A DNA stretch of 64,000 nucleotides from Methylorubrum populi (GTDB lineage: Bacteria > Pseudomonadota > Alphaproteobacteria > Rhizobiales > Beijerinckiaceae): assembly GCA_036946625.1 (NCBI GenBank), contig JAQIIU010000003.1:817961-881960 (forward strand), in the 5' to 3' direction. Positions 47,880-55,860 of this stretch are shown one piece after another (positions within the stretch are counted from its first letter, which is position 1; each line of letters starts with the position of its first letter). The notes below the pieces were generated by a model. It saw nothing but the letters and a program-made list of their open reading frames with translations. It ran no database searches and was not told the origin of the DNA. The position numbers were made by a program, and so were the translations under genes.

Positions 47880-48370
47880 GGCGAGGTCTGAGGGAAAAGG
47901 GCCGCCGCTGCGGCCAGCAGGCCGAGGGCGGCCGCGATCAGCGCGTTCCAGCCGGCGAGCGAGACCCCGAGGAAGCGCCACGCGGCCGCCGTGCAATCGA
48001 CCGGCCGCACGCTCTCCAGGTTCTTCAGGAAGTCGGCGACATCCGCCGGTCCGGCGCCCGAGCCGCCGCTGCAATCGCTCGGCCCCGGCCAGAATCCCCA
48101 CTCGGCCCCCGCGTGGTAGGTGCCGAGCCCGGCGCCGTAGAGCAGCACCAGCGCCACCAGTCCGAGCAGCAGGCGGGCGGGCCGCGGCGGCAGAACGGCC
48201 GCGAGCAGCGCCAGCGGGACGGCGGCGTAGTAGGGCACCCGCTCGGTCAGGCAGAGCTTGCACGGCACGTAGCCGAGGCCGTGCTCGAACACGAGGGCGC
48301 CGCCGACGGTCAGCGCGGCGCCGAGCGCCACCGCGAGCGCGGCGCCGCGAAGGGCGAGAAGGCTTCTCAC
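47843..48370 (-). CDS. dsbB: disulfide bond formation protein B
   Basis: Reoxidises the periplasmic thiol oxidase DsbA and passes electrons to quinones. The 175-aa membrane protein has about four spans, the first active pair in YVPCKLCLTERVPYY and a second periplasmic pair (SDCSGG and VDCTAA). The GTG start (48370) overlaps the stop of the upstream YqaA-family gene by four bases (GTGA), so the genes are coupled. The 3' end runs 37 bp into the convergent ParB-like gene. Confidence 0.9.
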   Translation of the reverse strand: MRSLLALRGAALAVALGAALTVGGALVFEHGLGYVPCKLCLTERVPYYAAVPLALLAAVLPPRPARLLLGLVALVLLYGAGLGTYHAGAEWGFWPGPSDCSGGSGAGPADVADFLKNLESVRPVDCTAAAWRFLGVSLAGWNALIAAALGLLAAAAALFPQTSPQASTGPHQPGR

Positions 48371-48948
48371 AGCATCACCTTGAACGCGACGAAGCCGAGG
48401 ATCACCACCGCCGCGAACAGCCCCGCGACGACGTTGAGGTGCCGGTCGAGCACGGCGCGGATGCCGATGCCGTAGCGCCCGAGCAGCCCGGCGAGCAGGA
48501 AGAAGCGCGCCCCGCGGGTGACGACCGACAGCAGGATGAACCAGAACAGCGAGTAATGGGCGAAGCCCGAGGTGATGGTGACGAGCTTGTAGGGGATCGG
48601 CGTCAGCCCTTTGAGCAGGATCACCCAGTGTCCGTAGGTGGCGTAGGACGCCTGGAAGGTCTCCGCCTTGTCGACGAGCCCGTACAGGTTGAACAGCCAC
48701 CGGCCGACGGAATCGAACAGCAGCGCGCCGATGGCGTAGCCGAGCAGGCCCCCGAGCACCGAGGCGACCGTCGCGATCGCCGCGTAGAACCAGACCCGGT
48801 CGGGCCGGCTCACCGCCATCGGCACCAGCATCGCGTCCGGCGGCACGGGGAAGAACGAACTCTCGGCGAAGGCCACCGCCCCGAGCGCCCAGGGCGCGGA
48901 GGGCTTGGCGGCGAGCGCGAGTATCCACTCGTAGAGCCGGCGGATCAT
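48367..48948 (-). CDS. YqaA/DedA-family membrane protein
   Basis: A 193-aa multispanning protein of the VTT (SNARE-associated/DedA) superfamily, YqaA branch. It shows AFAESSFFPVPPDAMLVPMAV near residue 28, VLGGLLGYAIGALLFD with the glycine-rich reentrant segment, and LKGLTPIPYKLVTITSGFAHYS with the conserved Pro-rich loop. DedA relatives take part in lipid-carrier transport and membrane homeostasis. It is first in a two-gene unit with dsbB. Confidence 0.92.
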   Translation of the reverse strand: MIRRLYEWILALAAKPSAPWALGAVAFAESSFFPVPPDAMLVPMAVSRPDRVWFYAAIATVASVLGGLLGYAIGALLFDSVGRWLFNLYGLVDKAETFQASYATYGHWVILLKGLTPIPYKLVTITSGFAHYSLFWFILLSVVTRGARFFLLAGLLGRYGIGIRAVLDRHLNVVAGLFAAVVILGFVAFKVML

Positions 48949-49079
48949 GGGGCCTCGTCAGGGTCCGGGAAGCGTCGCCCTTTCAGCACAGATGCGCCCC
49001 GGAGGCGAGGGCGGCGGCGGGTGCGGAAAAGATTCGCTCTGGCCCGCCGCCTCGGCTTGTGCGAAGAGGCGGGCGCGTC

Positions 49080-49105
49080 GCGGGTATGGCGGAACTGGTA
49101 GACGC
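49080..49105 (+). pseudogene. truncated tRNA-Leu fragment (5' half)
   Basis: GCGGGTATGGCGGAACTGGTAGACGC-like sequence (49080-49105) matches the acceptor and D-arm of the intact tRNA-Leu at 49248 with two mismatches, then loses all similarity. There is no anticodon stem, variable arm or T-arm. It looks like the 5' remnant of a leucine tRNA broken by recombination. Confidence 0.75.
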
Positions 49106-49247
49106 GGGCGATCCAAAGGGGTTTGTTTAGTTCTAGACGACTTTTTTCGGTTTCTCAGCTAAAGCGGGCACTTACGGCGATCCTGAACGGCTCTCCCGGA
49201 AGTGGCGAAAATGGGCTAGGAGCCACATAGGAGCCAAGCGGCTCGAT

Positions 49248-49334
49248 GCGGGTGTGGCGGAATTGGTAGACGCAGCGGATTCAAAATCCGCCTCTGGCAA
49301 CAGATTGTCGGTTCGAGTCCGACCACCCGTACCA
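49248..49334 (+). tRNA. tRNA-Leu (CAA)
   Basis: A complete class II tRNA of 87 nt: acceptor GCGGGTG pairs with CACCCGT, D-arm TGGCGGAATTGGTAGACGCA, anticodon stem GCGGA/TCCGC with anticodon CAA, variable arm CTCTGGCAACAGATTGT, T-arm GGTTCGAGTCC and encoded CCA. It reads leucine TTG codons. Accessory, lower-GC DNA begins right after its 3' end. Confidence 0.94.
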
Positions 49335-49449
49335 ATAGTGGCATTCCAGCGTCGGCTTGGCTGCTGATGAGACCGGTTGACCTCTAACCCTCCTATTACT
49401 GGAACGTTGCGCGAGCCGGGAGGCATGCGCGACCTGATGCTAAGTTGCG

Positions 49450-50172
49450 TCAGGACAGGGTCGCCGTACGATGCTTCTTCGTCTTCCATTCCGCGGTCCG
49501 CAGCACGACATAGTCCCGTAGAAGCTTGACCCGACGCGGTCGGAAGCTGCGTCCGACCCGTTCCAGCGCTTCGATCCGCGGCACCTCGAATGTCCGATGG
49601 GCCTCGCGAAACATGCACCAGGCCACCAGCATCAGCGTTTTGGGGCTGTAGGACATGCCGAGCGGCAGGATCTCACGTTCGGTCCGCCGCTCGTTGGCGT
49701 CGCGATAGACGATCCGCACGCTGAACTCGTCCCAGCAGGCTTCGCGCAGGAGATCGAGGTCGACCGTGACGGCGGCGCGCGCCTCGGGCGGACGCCAGGA
49801 TCGCATGGTCGCATGGGCTGCCTGCCGCGCCTGTCGATCGGGCAAGGTCGCGACGATCCGCGCGAGCGCGTTGCGCCCCGCCGTCGTCAGCGCATCGTCG
49901 CCGAAATCGCCAAGGCTCGCGACGCCCAGCATCAGCGCCTCGATTTCGAGGCGCGAAAAGCTCTGTGGCGGCAAAGCCGGGTCTTCGGTCAGCGTGTAGC
50001 CGTAGCCTGCCGCGCCGTCGATCAATACGCCGCCAGCGCGCAGCGTGGCGATGTCGCGATACAACTGCCGTATCGAGACCTCCGTCTCCGCCGCGAGGCG
50101 AACTGCCGTCACCGGCTTGGGAAGCCGCCGCAGCGCACCCAGCAACCGCATCAGGCGATCCGATCGTGCCAT
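49450..50172 (-). CDS. WYL-domain helix-turn-helix transcriptional regulator (YafY type)
   Basis: A 240-aa regulator with an N-terminal winged helix-turn-helix (MRLLGALRRLPKPVTAVRLAAETEVSIRQLYRDIATLR), a short linker GGVLIDGAAGYGYTLTED, and a WYL sensor domain (VRIVYRDANERRTEREILPLGMSYSPKTLMLVAWCMFREAHRTFEVPRI). WYL domains bind ligands such as nucleotides or nucleic acid. It is divergent from the glutathione S-transferase gene across 70 bp, so it probably controls that gene and itself. Confidence 0.92.
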   Translation of the reverse strand: MARSDRLMRLLGALRRLPKPVTAVRLAAETEVSIRQLYRDIATLRAGGVLIDGAAGYGYTLTEDPALPPQSFSRLEIEALMLGVASLGDFGDDALTTAGRNALARIVATLPDRQARQAAHATMRSWRPPEARAAVTVDLDLLREACWDEFSVRIVYRDANERRTEREILPLGMSYSPKTLMLVAWCMFREAHRTFEVPRIEALERVGRSFRPRRVKLLRDYVVLRTAEWKTKKHRTATLS

Positions 50173-50242
50173 CCCTGCTGCCCGAAATTGTCAGGAGCCC
50201 CTTCGTAGAAGGATGACCTCACCCCAAGCAAGGAGGAACCCG

Positions 50243-50815
50243 ATGCCCACCCTCTACTATTCGCCGAATTCCCGATCAGACACGGTCGTGGCGCTCGTCC
50301 CCATGCTGGGCGCCGAGATCGCAATGCGTGAGGTCACCATCGCGCGGCAGGACGGGTCGGGCGGCCGCGATCCGGTCAATCCGCACCCGGAAGGCAAGGT
50401 GCCCTATCTGACCGACGGCGAGGATGAGGTGCGCGAGCGCGGCGCGATCATGCTCTATCTGACCGATGCCTATCCCGCCGCCGGTCTCGGGCCGCTGCCA
50501 GGAGAAGCGGCGCGTGGCGCCTACCTGTCGTGGCTGTTTTACTATCAGGGCGTCATGGAACCGCTGCTCATCCTGAAATGGGCGGGCGTCACGCACCCGG
50601 CGCTCACCGCGAGCCTGCGCGACTTCGACACGATGATCGAGCGGCTGGCCGAGCCGCTCCGCCGCGGGCCATGGCTTCTTGGGGAGCGTTTCTCCGCCGC
50701 CGACATGCTGTGCAGTTCGCCGTTCTTCTGGTTCGCCGACATGACCCCTGCGGATCCGGCGATCCGCGACTGGGTCGCGCGTTGCGGCGAACGGATGGGC
50801 AAAGGCGCAAGGTAG
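50243..50815 (+). CDS. glutathione S-transferase family protein
   Basis: A 190-aa GST with a thioredoxin-like N-domain (LYYSPNSRSDTVVALVPML, then NPHPEGKVPYLTDGEDEVRERGAIMLYLTDAYP containing the cis-Pro and Glu/Arg glutathione contacts) and an all-helical C-domain (WLLGERFSAADMLCSSPFFW). It would conjugate glutathione to an electrophile. AAGGAGG precedes the ATG by about 7 nt. It faces the WYL regulator, suggesting induction by a toxic compound. Confidence 0.92.
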   Translation: MPTLYYSPNSRSDTVVALVPMLGAEIAMREVTIARQDGSGGRDPVNPHPEGKVPYLTDGEDEVRERGAIMLYLTDAYPAAGLGPLPGEAARGAYLSWLFYYQGVMEPLLILKWAGVTHPALTASLRDFDTMIERLAEPLRRGPWLLGERFSAADMLCSSPFFWFADMTPADPAIRDWVARCGERMGKGAR

Positions 50816-50934
50816 CGGCACCCCCGCAACTCCCCCCCGGCGGCATCGTCGAAGGCGCACGCCCGGGGGCACCACGGCCTATTGCGACGGCGCATGGCCT
50901 GTCTAAAGTCCTGCCGGATTTCTGAGAGAGGATC

Positions 50935-51924
50935 ATGCGGCGGGTTCGGAAACGGCAGTTGGCGCTTATTTCGCTCTGCTCAAGCTTGGCCACCGCCGGC
51001 GGCCTAGCAGCGAAGGTGCCTCATCCGCCACACTACGTCGATCTCGCCACACCGTTCGAAAAGACCGTGACCGAGACGGTCGGCCAGACCGAGGCCATGC
51101 GGATCGCGACGATCCGTACGCGGATGAACGCGCTGCTGCCCGGCATCTACCCGGATGGTGCAGGCACGGACCGGCGGATCGCCAGTGCCGTGCGTCAGTT
51201 CTCGGCCGACAGGCCGGGTTACGACCGCGTCATCGCCACGTTTCCGATGGCGTTGAGCGGCGCGATCGGCCGGTTCCGGAAAGTCTTTCCGGATTTCGCG
51301 GCGCCGCAGCCGATCTACCTGTATCATTCTCCGGGCCAGCGCGATGGCGGTTCGGATTATCTCCTGCCCGGCAAACGGCACGTCATGCTGTTCGGCGCCG
51401 ATATGATCGCCAGATATCATTAAGATGAGTCGTTCGAGCCCTTCTTGATCCACGAGAGCTTCCACCTCGAACATGCGCGGCACTTCGTGGACTGCGATCA
51501 GCTTTGGTGCACGGTCTAGCAGGAGGGATTGGCGGTGGATGCAACCGCCACGATGATACCGCATGCGACGGATCATCAACTGTTGCTCGATATACCAACT
51601 CCAGTTCGTGCGCCAACAGAGGCTCGATGGACAGACGCCCTCTGCTTCGTCGCCGCCCACTTCGACGACACCGACAGTGCGGCAACGGCGAGCGCCCTGC
51701 AGATCGGGGGTAATCCGCCGGATAGGCTACCGGATCGCTTCGGATATCTGGTCGGTTTCCGACTGGCTCAGGCTACGGGTCTGAAGATCACCCAGCTTTC
51801 CCGGCTCGATAACATGGACGCCAGGGCTGTTGCTCGCGACGGGCTGGTCAAGCTTATGCATGACGCTCATGCTGGCTGCACGGTGCCTCCGACCGCCTCG
51901 CCGACCAGGCGTCTGCGAGCTTGA
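50935..51924 (+). pseudogene. HExxH metalloprotease-like secreted protein, broken by two in-frame stops
   Basis: One continuous reading frame interrupted by TAA at 51421-51423 and TAG at 51517-51519. The first part has an N-terminal signal-like segment (LALISLCSSLATAGGLAA) and a soluble domain; the piece between the stops carries the zinc-protease motif HESFHLEH; the last part continues in frame with QEGLAVDATATMIP and further helices. The whole resembles predicted Zn-dependent proteases of the DUF2268 kind. The second stop stands where Trp would fit (TGG to TAG). With two stops the gene is almost certainly non-functional. Confidence 0.75.
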
Positions 51925-51956
51925 GTTGGCCGGCATGCCGATGATGAGGAAGACTC

Positions 51957-52361
51957 TTGAGAAAGCTGTATAACGGTTCGTGTCACTGCAAGGCGATTGT
52001 TTTCACAGCCGTGCTGGATCTGTCGTCGGGCACGTTGAAATGCAATTGCCGCCTGTGCTGGAAGCAGCGCATGTGGAAGACGAACAGGATCGCTATCGAG
52101 GACTTTTCGTTAGTCGCCCAGCCCGGACGATTGGGCGGCTTCATGGGAAAGCATCAGGGCACGCACCATTTCTGCAACGCTTGCGGCATCTCCACCCACA
52201 CGCATGTTCGCCGCCCGGAAAGTGGTGAGGAGTACGTCGTGGTGCAGGTTGCAACCATCGACGATCTGCCGGTCGACGAGCTTCTCGCCGCCCCGCTGAC
52301 GATCGTCGATGGCCTGCACGACGATTGGACGCATGCACCCGCGGAAACGCGCCACCTGTAG
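51957..52361 (+). CDS. GFA family protein (glutathione-dependent formaldehyde-activating fold)
   Basis: A 134-aa zinc-binding protein of the GFA/CENP-V fold. Zinc ligands are visible in NGSCHCKAI, KCNCRLCWKQ and HFCNACGISTHTH. GFA proteins were linked to S-hydroxymethylglutathione formation, but many members have other or unknown roles. TTG at 51957 is the start, with GAGGAAG 6 nt upstream. It lies in the accessory region, not near core formaldehyde genes. Confidence 0.9.
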   Translation: MRKLYNGSCHCKAIVFTAVLDLSSGTLKCNCRLCWKQRMWKTNRIAIEDFSLVAQPGRLGGFMGKHQGTHHFCNACGISTHTHVRRPESGEEYVVVQVATIDDLPVDELLAAPLTIVDGLHDDWTHAPAETRHL

Positions 52362-52512
52362 CCGACGCAGGACGACGATCCGCCGCGTTGCCGCTTCCGA
52401 CCGAGCGTCGGCCGTTTGCGAGCCGAGCATGCCCCTGCCAGGCGCCGACAGGGTCTACAACTGGTGTGCAAACAGCGTTGATCGGGCCGCTCCCTGGCTT
52501 AGGGTCGCGTTG

Positions 52513-53025
52513 ATGTCAGCAACATGCGATCCTACGGCGCTTGGCCATGCGATTGTTCGGCGCAGGAAGAGTCGGGATCCGGCGCTGTTGCGCCGCCTGC
52601 TTCGCGCCAAGGACAGCATGGACGCGGCTTCGCACGAGCCGTGGACGGTCCGCAGTCTCGCTGCGGTAAGCGGCATATCGCAGGCCCACTTCGCCCGGTC
52701 GTTCAGGGACGCCTTCGGCATACCTCCCCATCGCTATCTTCTCTCGCGCCGGATCGAGCGTGCGAAGGCCTTGCTTCGCGACACGGAAACTTCGGTCACG
52801 GACATAGCCTTCCAGACCGGCTGGAGCAGCCTCGGTACATTCGGCCGCGTATTCCGCGACATCGTCGAAGAGAGCCCGACCGACTTTCGCGCACGTGAAG
52901 GGACCAGCCCGAACGGACTGCACGAGGTGCCACATTGCTTCGTCATCGCCGCATACCGGCCCGATCTCACCAGCGCAGTTTCGGAGAAGCGCCGTCAGAA
53001 CGAGGAGGATATGCTCGCCCCATGA
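52513..53025 (+). CDS. AraC-family transcriptional regulator
   Basis: A 170-aa regulator made almost only of the AraC DNA-binding domain: first helix-turn-helix WTVRSLAAVSGISQAHFARSFRDAFG, then PHRYLLSRRIERAKALLRDTETSVTDIAFQTGWSSLGTFGRVFRD. No sensor domain is present, as in short single-domain AraC proteins. It is followed after 15 bp by a glyoxalase/VOC gene on the same strand, and probably controls it. The frame is open further upstream, but the added residues are arginine-rich. Confidence 0.88.
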   Translation: MSATCDPTALGHAIVRRRKSRDPALLRRLLRAKDSMDAASHEPWTVRSLAAVSGISQAHFARSFRDAFGIPPHRYLLSRRIERAKALLRDTETSVTDIAFQTGWSSLGTFGRVFRDIVEESPTDFRAREGTSPNGLHEVPHCFVIAAYRPDLTSAVSEKRRQNEEDMLAP

Positions 53026-53040
53026 AAGACGGAGCGGATC

Positions 53041-53445
53041 ATGACTGATGGCGTCGGAGTTGCCGGCATCTACGTGCGCGACCAGGACGAGGCGCTCGCC
53101 TTCTACGTCGGTAAGCTGGGTTTCGTCGTTCACACGGACGCGAAAAACGGCGATTTTCGCTGGCTGACAGTGCAGCATCCGGATCAACCCGGCTTCCAGT
53201 TGGGCCTGTTCAGGCCCGGGCCGCCGATGATCGACAAAGACACCGCAGACACGCTGGACGCGGTGGTCGCCAAGGGCGCCATGCCGCCGTTGGTGCTGAC
53301 CGTTGACGACTGTCGTGCCGCCTATGAGCGCTTTTCGGCAAAGGGGGTCGAATTCACGCAGGAACCGGTGAGCCGTTTCGGGAGCGTCGACGCCAGTTTC
53401 CGCGATCCTTCGGACAATGGGTGGAAGCTGGTGGAAGCGCGATGA
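53041..53445 (+). CDS. VOC family (glyoxalase/bleomycin-resistance type) protein
   Basis: A 134-aa vicinal-oxygen-chelate protein with two beta-alpha-beta-beta-beta modules: GVAGIYVRDQDEALAFYVGKLGFVV at the N-terminus and AYERFSAKGVEFTQEPVSRFGSVDASFRDPSDNGWKLVE at the C-terminus. Such proteins act as metal-dependent lyases, dioxygenases or drug-binding proteins; the specific activity is not evident. It lies between the AraC regulator and the DUF1801 gene in an apparent three-gene unit. Confidence 0.9.
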   Translation: MTDGVGVAGIYVRDQDEALAFYVGKLGFVVHTDAKNGDFRWLTVQHPDQPGFQLGLFRPGPPMIDKDTADTLDAVVAKGAMPPLVLTVDDCRAAYERFSAKGVEFTQEPVSRFGSVDASFRDPSDNGWKLVEAR

Positions 53446-53514
53446 CGGGCGCGCACCGCGGGAGGCCGGAATCGTTAGGGTCGCGAGGCCCAGCGGACGA
53501 AAGGCGGCATCCGC

Positions 53515-53895
53515 ATGTCTGACGACGTCGATGCGAAGATCGCGAGCTTGGGCGATTGGCGCGGGGCGCTGCTGACGCGCATTCGTCGCCTTATCAGGGA
53601 TGCGGTGCCCGACGTGATCGAGGAGGTGAAATGGCGGAAACCGACCAGCCCGCTCGGCGTCCCGACCTGGTCGCATCACGGGATCATCTGCACCGGCGAA
53701 AGCTATAAGGATAAGGTCAAGCTGACCTTCGCCAAGGGGAGTTCGCTGACCGACCCCAGCAGCCTGTTCAATGCCAGCCTCACGGGGGTTAGACGCGCGC
53801 TCGACATTCGCGAGCATGACGAGCTCGACGAAGCGGCTTTGAAGGCGCTCTTTCAAGCGGCGGCTGCACTGAACGCGGCCGGCAGCTCCCGCTGA
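53515..53895 (+). CDS. DUF1801 (YdhG-like) domain protein
   Basis: A 126-aa protein with the DUF1801 pattern: RIRRLIRDAVPDVIEEVKWRKPTS, WSHHGIICTGESYKDKVKLTFAKGSSL and a C-terminal ALDIREHDELDEAALKAL. The molecular function of this family is not known. It follows the VOC gene by 69 bp on the same strand and ends where an ABC-F remnant begins. Confidence 0.88.
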   Translation: MSDDVDAKIASLGDWRGALLTRIRRLIRDAVPDVIEEVKWRKPTSPLGVPTWSHHGIICTGESYKDKVKLTFAKGSSLTDPSSLFNASLTGVRRALDIREHDELDEAALKALFQAAAALNAAGSSR

Positions 53896-53980
53896 GAGCT
53901 ACGACGGTGCGATCATCGTCGCCAGCCACGATGCCGCGTTTTTCGATGCCGTGAAGGTGAACCGGATCATTCGCCTCTGA
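53894..53980 (+). pseudogene. C-terminal remnant of an ABC-F ATPase
   Basis: Twenty-eight codons ending in TGA translate as ESYDGAIIVASHDAAFFDAV and on to RIIRL. This is the end of an ABC-F ATPase with the H-loop (SHD) that normally reads YDGALIVVSHDxxFL. No ATP-binding part precedes it; the frame starts inside the end of the DUF1801 gene. It is a leftover of a deleted gene and marks a recombination junction. Confidence 0.7.
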
Positions 53981-54033
53981 TGTGCATGTCTCGCGAACCC
54001 ATTTATCGGAAAGGTCGGCCGCGCGACGTCATG

Positions 54034-54990
54034 CTATCGTTGAAGGAACGTCACCACCTTGGGCCACGCATCGGCGCGCGCTCGATTATTTCCCTCGGAT
54101 GTTCCCCCGAGCGAAGCCAACGAGCGATACCCCGCCGTGTCCGTCTGGACCGGCGGGCCGAACACCGCGTGACCCGCGTCGTCGTACGCCAGGACGAGGG
54201 CCGTTCTGCCCATCTTGCGCTTCACTAGTTGGGCCATCGGGCAGGACGGCCACAAGGTGTCGGCGCGACCGCAGATGAGCATGACCTTCGCCTTGATCCT
54301 CGCCACCGGAATGGCCGCGTCGCGATGCGCCGGCAGTGTGGCGAAGCCGGTTCGATACCCGTCGAAGGTGCTGGTGGCGCCTTCTCCATAGCGGAGATAC
54401 GGAAGGGGGTGTCCGTCCACGGTCCAGGACGAGCCCGTGTCCCCGCCGGAGAAATCGATCCCCGGCCAGACCGCGGCCGACGGCGCACCGACGACCACGG
54501 CGCGGAGTTCGGGGTGGCGCGTCGCGATGAGCAAAGCGGCTTCAGCCCCCTTGGACGCACCGACGACGGCTATCCGCTTGGGATCGACCCCCGGCTGCCG
54601 TTTGATCCAGGCCAGCGCCTTGTCGAAATAGGAGAGCGGGACGAGGTCCAGCTTCGACGGCAAGCCGGGTGCGCCAAAATAGGCGAGCTGCAAAACCGCT
54701 ATGCCGTGCGCTGACAGATCAGCGGCTTGGCGTGCGGCACCGCTGCCGATCCCGCCCTCGGACCCGCCGAGGAGCAAGACCGCCGGGACCTTCTCATCGC
54801 GCGCTGGACCCGCATACCAGTTGGCGAAAAGGCCCTGCTCCCCGATGCGGACACCGCCGTTAGAGGGCTGCACCAGTTCGGGTGGAGGCATCTGAAACGG
54901 TTGCTGCGCCACCGCAGGAAGCGCGAAGATGCCAAGCGCAGTCAGCGAGAGCGTCCGCCATCCTAATTTTGCTAGCCCGTGCATCATCAT
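54034..54990 (-). CDS. secreted BAAT-type acyl-CoA thioester hydrolase/alpha-beta hydrolase
   Basis: A 318-aa alpha/beta hydrolase of the acyl-CoA:amino-acid N-acyltransferase C-terminal type. It has a signal peptide (MMMHGLAKLGWRTLSLTALG... ending AVAQQ), ARDEKVPAVLLLGGSEGGIGSG with the oxyanion glycine region, the nucleophile elbow VVGASKGAEAAL, CGRADTLWPS for the acid, and DDAGHAVF with the His. Periplasmic location suggests hydrolysis of an ester substrate rather than CoA. An in-frame ATG at 55068 would hide the signal peptide, so 54990 is preferred. Confidence 0.85.
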   Translation of the reverse strand: MMMHGLAKLGWRTLSLTALGIFALPAVAQQPFQMPPPELVQPSNGGVRIGEQGLFANWYAGPARDEKVPAVLLLGGSEGGIGSGAARQAADLSAHGIAVLQLAYFGAPGLPSKLDLVPLSYFDKALAWIKRQPGVDPKRIAVVGASKGAEAALLIATRHPELRAVVVGAPSAAVWPGIDFSGGDTGSSWTVDGHPLPYLRYGEGATSTFDGYRTGFATLPAHRDAAIPVARIKAKVMLICGRADTLWPSCPMAQLVKRKMGRTALVLAYDDAGHAVFGPPVQTDTAGYRSLASLGGTSEGNNRARADAWPKVVTFLQR

Positions 54991-55135
54991 CTTAAGATGT
55001 CCTATTTCGAAATGTGTCGATGTCCGCTCTAGGGAAAGCCGGCTGCGTCTGCGATAGTCCACTTGCAAGCGCTCGCTGCTCGCCTCCTTTGTGCACCGGC
55101 ACCGGGTAGATCTGCATGCACAGCGGGATCAGACA

Positions 55136-55450
55136 TCAATCGGCTCGCACGACCGTCCAGATGGCGAACTGACGAGGCTCGGCCAGCATGTCGTCCATGC
55201 CGGCATGCCAAGCTTGCCGATAAGGGCGATTGAGTTGCACCTCGAGAACATCGTTGCGATCGGTCTAGGTTTCATGGAGCTGGAAGACGTTCGGCCGCTC
55301 GGGATCGACGTGCAACGTCGCTCGGACGAAGGTTGGTTCGTGACGCATCGCGTCGAGCACCGGGTCGAGGAGCGCGCGAAAGCGATCCACTTGATCGGGT
55401 TTGACGTGGAAGGTGATGACGTAGGTTTCCGGGTTCGACTGCAAGGTCAT
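55136..55450 (-). pseudogene. antibiotic biosynthesis monooxygenase (ABM) domain protein, interrupted by TAG
   Basis: The frame MTLQSNPETYVITFHVKPDQ... gives a typical small ABM (dimeric alpha-beta barrel) protein. After FQLHET there is a TAG codon (55265-55267) where the family has Trp, and the same frame then continues TDRNDVLEVQLNRPYRQAW... to TGA at 55136. Restoring Trp gives a 104-aa normal-length ABM protein. The start overlaps the thioesterase stop by four bases. It is the last gene of a four-gene operon and is probably inactivated by one nonsense mutation. Confidence 0.78.
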
Positions 55451-55860
55451 ACGAGCACCACCTGTACCAGAGCCTCTGCGACGGGGGCGCCATCGTTGCC
55501 TGCAATCCGGACTCGTATGGCATGCTGCCGACTGCCGCTGCGCAACGCTATGCCGGTCGCGATAAGATCGCAGCCGTCTGCCGGGGCAAGGTAGGTGATG
55601 CTCAAACTGCTGGTCGCTCCGCCTGATGGCGCGGCCTTCGCGCCCGACACCGCTGTGGCGACGGCCGCCACGTCGGCGAGGGTGGCGATGACGCCGCCGT
55701 GGATGACGGTTCTCTCCGTTACGTTCGTGGCTGCGAATGGTAGGCGCAGCCGGACTGAACGCGGCTCGATGCTGTCGATCGCCAAGCCTAGCGAACGCGC
55801 AACGGGCGAGCCCAGCAGCCTGTCGAGGACGATGGCCTCAGCGGTTGACGGTTCGATCAT
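55447..55860 (-). CDS. PaaI-type hotdog-fold thioesterase
   Basis: A 137-aa hotdog protein with VTERTVIHGGVIATLADVAAVATAV, the HGG active-site region, and SLSITYLAPADGCDLIATGIALRSG. PaaI-type enzymes hydrolyse acyl- or aryl-acyl-CoA esters. It overlaps the hydrolase upstream and the ABM gene downstream by four bases each (ATGA), indicating one tightly coupled operon. Confidence 0.9.
   Translation of the reverse strand: MIEPSTAEAIVLDRLLGSPVARSLGLAIDSIEPRSVRLRLPFAATNVTERTVIHGGVIATLADVAAVATAVSGAKAAPSGGATSSLSITYLAPADGCDLIATGIALRSGSRQHAIRVRIAGNDGAPVAEALVQVVLV

Noticed and set aside
49172..49618. A 148-codon minus-strand frame over tRNA-Leu, possible integrase start
   Set aside because: It runs through the tRNA gene and shows no integrase motif.
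55091..55594. A 167-codon plus-strand frame opposite the ABM and thioesterase genes
   Set aside because: Shadow; the minus-strand frames have family motifs and four-base operon overlaps.
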